A stretch of DNA of 6,040 bases from JACQHC01 sp035559715 (GTDB lineage Bacteria; Gemmatimonadota; Gemmatimonadetes; Gemmatimonadales; GWC2-71-9), in NCBI GenBank assembly GCA_035559715.1, contig DATMAW010000122.1, positions 1 to 6,040 on the forward strand, read 5' to 3'. Under the pieces are notes generated by a model. It made no database searches. It was given only the letters and a program-made list of their open reading frames with translations, and was not told the origin of the DNA. Numbering within the stretch: the stretch's first letter is position 1; the number at the start of each line of letters is the position of its first letter. Positions 4,613 through 6,040 of this stretch are shown one piece after another. Made by a program: the position numbers and the translations under genes.

Positions 4613-5968
4613 CTATTCGATTGCCAGCTCCTTCAACTTGTAGAACAGCGTTCGCTGGCTCACCCCCAGAGCCCTGGCGGCCTGGCTCCGGTTCCCGCGG
4701 CACGCGGCGAGCGCGGAGACGATCGCCCTCCGCTCCGCCTCAGCGACGGCGTCTTTGAGAGGCCGCGGAGTCGCGGCAGCATCCGTCTGACTCGTAACCT
4801 GCACCGAGCGGCCCGACCCCTGACCTTCGAAGGCCTCCGCGCGAAGCACTCCGTCCTGGGACAGCACCACGGCGCGCTCGATCGCATTCTCCAGTTGGCG
4901 CACGTTCCCGGGCCACTGGTGACGGCGGATGGCCTCCATCGCCTCCGGCGCGAGCGTCACGGTCCGCCCGGCACGATCCATGGCCCGCCGCAGCAGCACC
5001 GTGGCCAGCGCTTCGAGATCCTCTGGTCGCTCGCGCAACGGGGGGATATGGAGCCGAACCACGTTCAAGCGGTAGAAGAGATCCTCGCGAAAGCGGCCGA
5101 CCGCAGCATCGGCCTCAAGGTCTCTCGCCGTCGCGGCGATGACGCGAACATCCACGCGCCGCGATCGCGTCTCCCCGACCCGCCGGATCTCCGAGTCCTG
5201 GAGGACGCGAAGCAGCTTCACCTGTAGGGCGGGCGGCAGATCACCGATCTCATCGAGTAGCAGCGTGCCCCCGTTCGCCTCCTCGAACAACCCGGTGCGA
5301 TCGGTAGCCGCGCCCGTGAACGCGCCGCGCACGTGACCGAACAGCTCCGACTCGAGCAGCTGTTCCGGGATCGCCGCGCAGTTCACGGCTACCAGCGGTC
5401 CCGCGCGGCGTGGACTCATTCGGTGGATCGCCCGGGCCACGACTTCCTTGCCAACTCCGCTTTCGCCGGTAATGAGCACGGTGGTGGGGTGCGGGGCGAC
5501 GCGACTGGCGAGTTCCATGACGTGGCGCATCGCCGGAGACACCGCGATGACCTCCCTGTCGGTGGTGCGCGCAAGCTCCGCCTGTAGCCGCGCCACCTGG
5601 ATTTTGAGCTGCTCGCGCTCGGCCGCCTTCCGGAGCGTGAGCAACACCTCGTCTGCGCGAAACGGTTTCGGCAGGTAGTCGTACGCGCCCTGTTTGATGG
5701 CAGCGATGGCAGCGTCGTCCCCGCCGTAAGCGCTCATCATGATCACCAAAGCCCCACCACCGGCCGCCTGGTAGCGACGCAAGAACTCGGTGCCCTCCAT
5801 GCCGGGCATGCGAACGTCGCACAGAATGAGATCGAACGGTTCCTTGGTGGCGCGCTCCAGCGCATGGGAGGGCGAGCCCTCGGCAGCCACCTGGTAGCCA
5901 TCCCCCTCGAGCAGCAACGCCAGCGACTGCCTGAGGCCCGCGTCGTCATCCACGATCAGGACTCTCAC
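4613..5968 (-). CDS. NtrC/PilR-family sigma54-dependent response regulator
   Basis: A complete 451-residue three-domain response regulator. Receiver domain (about 1-120): acidic pocket D7-D9, phosphoacceptor D51, switch residue S79, K101 in LPKPF. AAA+ domain (about 140-368): Walker A GESGVGKE at 168-175, the sigma54-contact loop GAFTGA intact at 215-220, Walker B GTLLLDEIG at 234-242 with D239 and E240, LRERPEDL at 311-318, and WPGNVRQLENAIERAV at 352-367. A Fis-type helix-turn-helix follows at about 427-447 (NRSQAARALGVSQRTLFYKL). It should activate sigma54 promoters after phosphorylation. The start is GTG 5968, overlapping the upstream stop as GTGA; a GGGAG lies 9 nt upstream. The location next to minor-pilin genes suggests a PilR role, but the family includes many others, so no symbol is given. 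Confidence 0.95.
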   Translation of the reverse strand: MRVLIVDDDAGLRQSLALLLEGDGYQVAAEGSPSHALERATKEPFDLILCDVRMPGMEGTEFLRRYQAAGGGALVIMMSAYGGDDAAIAAIKQGAYDYLPKPFRADEVLLTLRKAAEREQLKIQVARLQAELARTTDREVIAVSPAMRHVMELASRVAPHPTTVLITGESGVGKEVVARAIHRMSPRRAGPLVAVNCAAIPEQLLESELFGHVRGAFTGAATDRTGLFEEANGGTLLLDEIGDLPPALQVKLLRVLQDSEIRRVGETRSRRVDVRVIAATARDLEADAAVGRFREDLFYRLNVVRLHIPPLRERPEDLEALATVLLRRAMDRAGRTVTLAPEAMEAIRRHQWPGNVRQLENAIERAVVLSQDGVLRAEAFEGQGSGRSVQVTSQTDAAATPRPLKDAVAEAERRAIVSALAACRGNRSQAARALGVSQRTLFYKLKELAIE

Positions 5969-6040
5969 GGACCGCGACTCCCGTCGTCCGGGGCTGCGGC
6001 GCTGCGGCGCGTCGGCGCGTCGGCGGGTGTCACCTCCGCC
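5965..6040 (-). CDS. C-terminal end of an upstream gene, probably a sensor histidine kinase (partial)
   Basis: The last 24 complete codons of a gene running in from beyond 6040, in the frame reading AEVTPADAPTRRSAAAPDDG and ending SRGP-stop. The TGA at 5967-5965 overlaps the GTG start of the response regulator (GTGA), the usual coupling of a two-component pair, so a PilS/NtrB-like kinase is likely. No kinase motif is in the visible part: this is only the tail after the ATPase domain, low in complexity and rich in Ala, Arg and Pro. The identity rests on the neighbour and overlap. Of the three minus-strand frames, one is closed by an early TGA; the other is open but continues into the regulator and lacks its own stop. 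Confidence 0.55.
   Translation of the reverse strand, partial: AEVTPADAPTRRSAAAPDDGSRGP
5993..6024. repeat. Four tandem octamers in the kinase tail
   Basis: The plus strand reads GCTGCGGC twice and then GCGTCGGC twice, with no spacing, making 32 bp of an 8-bp unit in two variants that differ at positions 3 and 4. The unit length is not a multiple of three, so a change of copy number would alter the reading frame of the upstream gene's tail. Confidence 0.75.

Noticed and set aside
4193..5227. Long plus-strand open frame (344 codons) opposite fimT and the regulator
   Set aside because: It crosses two real genes and their control region antisense; the translation is rich in Arg, Pro and His with no domain.

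Overview
The window is a block of type IV pilus (T4P) genes, all transcribed from the minus strand, in GC-rich DNA. The gene content is a two-component regulator, four minor prepilins and the start of the pilMN assembly genes. The organism is a Gram-negative-type bacterium that builds T4P. The gene order, the GC-rich composition and the long PilX-like protein would fit Gemmatimonadota or a similar phylum, but this is a guess: the window has no rRNA or other taxonomic marker.

Layout, read in the direction of transcription (from 6040 down to 1). (1) 6040-5965 holds the last 24 codons of a gene, probably a sensor histidine kinase. Its stop overlaps the GTG start of (2) a full-length NtrC/PilR-type sigma54-dependent response regulator (5968-4613). 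(3) A 130-bp intergenic region (4612-4483) carries two GCAA/TTGC dyads about two helical turns apart and weak sigma54-like promoter candidates. (4) A tightly packed minor-prepilin operon follows: fimT/gspH-like (4482-4039), pilV-like (4042-3695), pilW-like (3701-2847) and, after a 128-bp gap, a GspK/PilX-like large prepilin (2718-1600). (5) A 324-bp non-coding stretch (1599-1276) contains a convincing sigma70-type promoter (TTGACA-N17-TACTGT). An inverted repeat overlaps this promoter and also looks like a plus-strand intrinsic terminator. (6) pilM (1275-226) is followed by pilN (213 to the window edge, incomplete).

How the parts probably work together. The kinase/regulator pair senses a signal and activates the minor-prepilin operon, probably with sigma54. 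FimT, PilV, PilW and PilX would form the initiating or tip complex of the pilus. PilM and PilN start the cytoplasmic and inner-membrane alignment platform, whose remaining genes (pilO, pilP, pilQ) would be expected beyond base 1. Minor pilins and platform seem to be under separate promoters. No major pilin, PilY1 adhesin, prepilin peptidase or pilus ATPase is in the window. I saw no tRNA, rRNA, CRISPR array or insertion sequence. The genes belong to known families; the less ordinary signals are regulatory (the promoter/hairpin overlap, the paired dyads, and an octamer repeat in the kinase tail).
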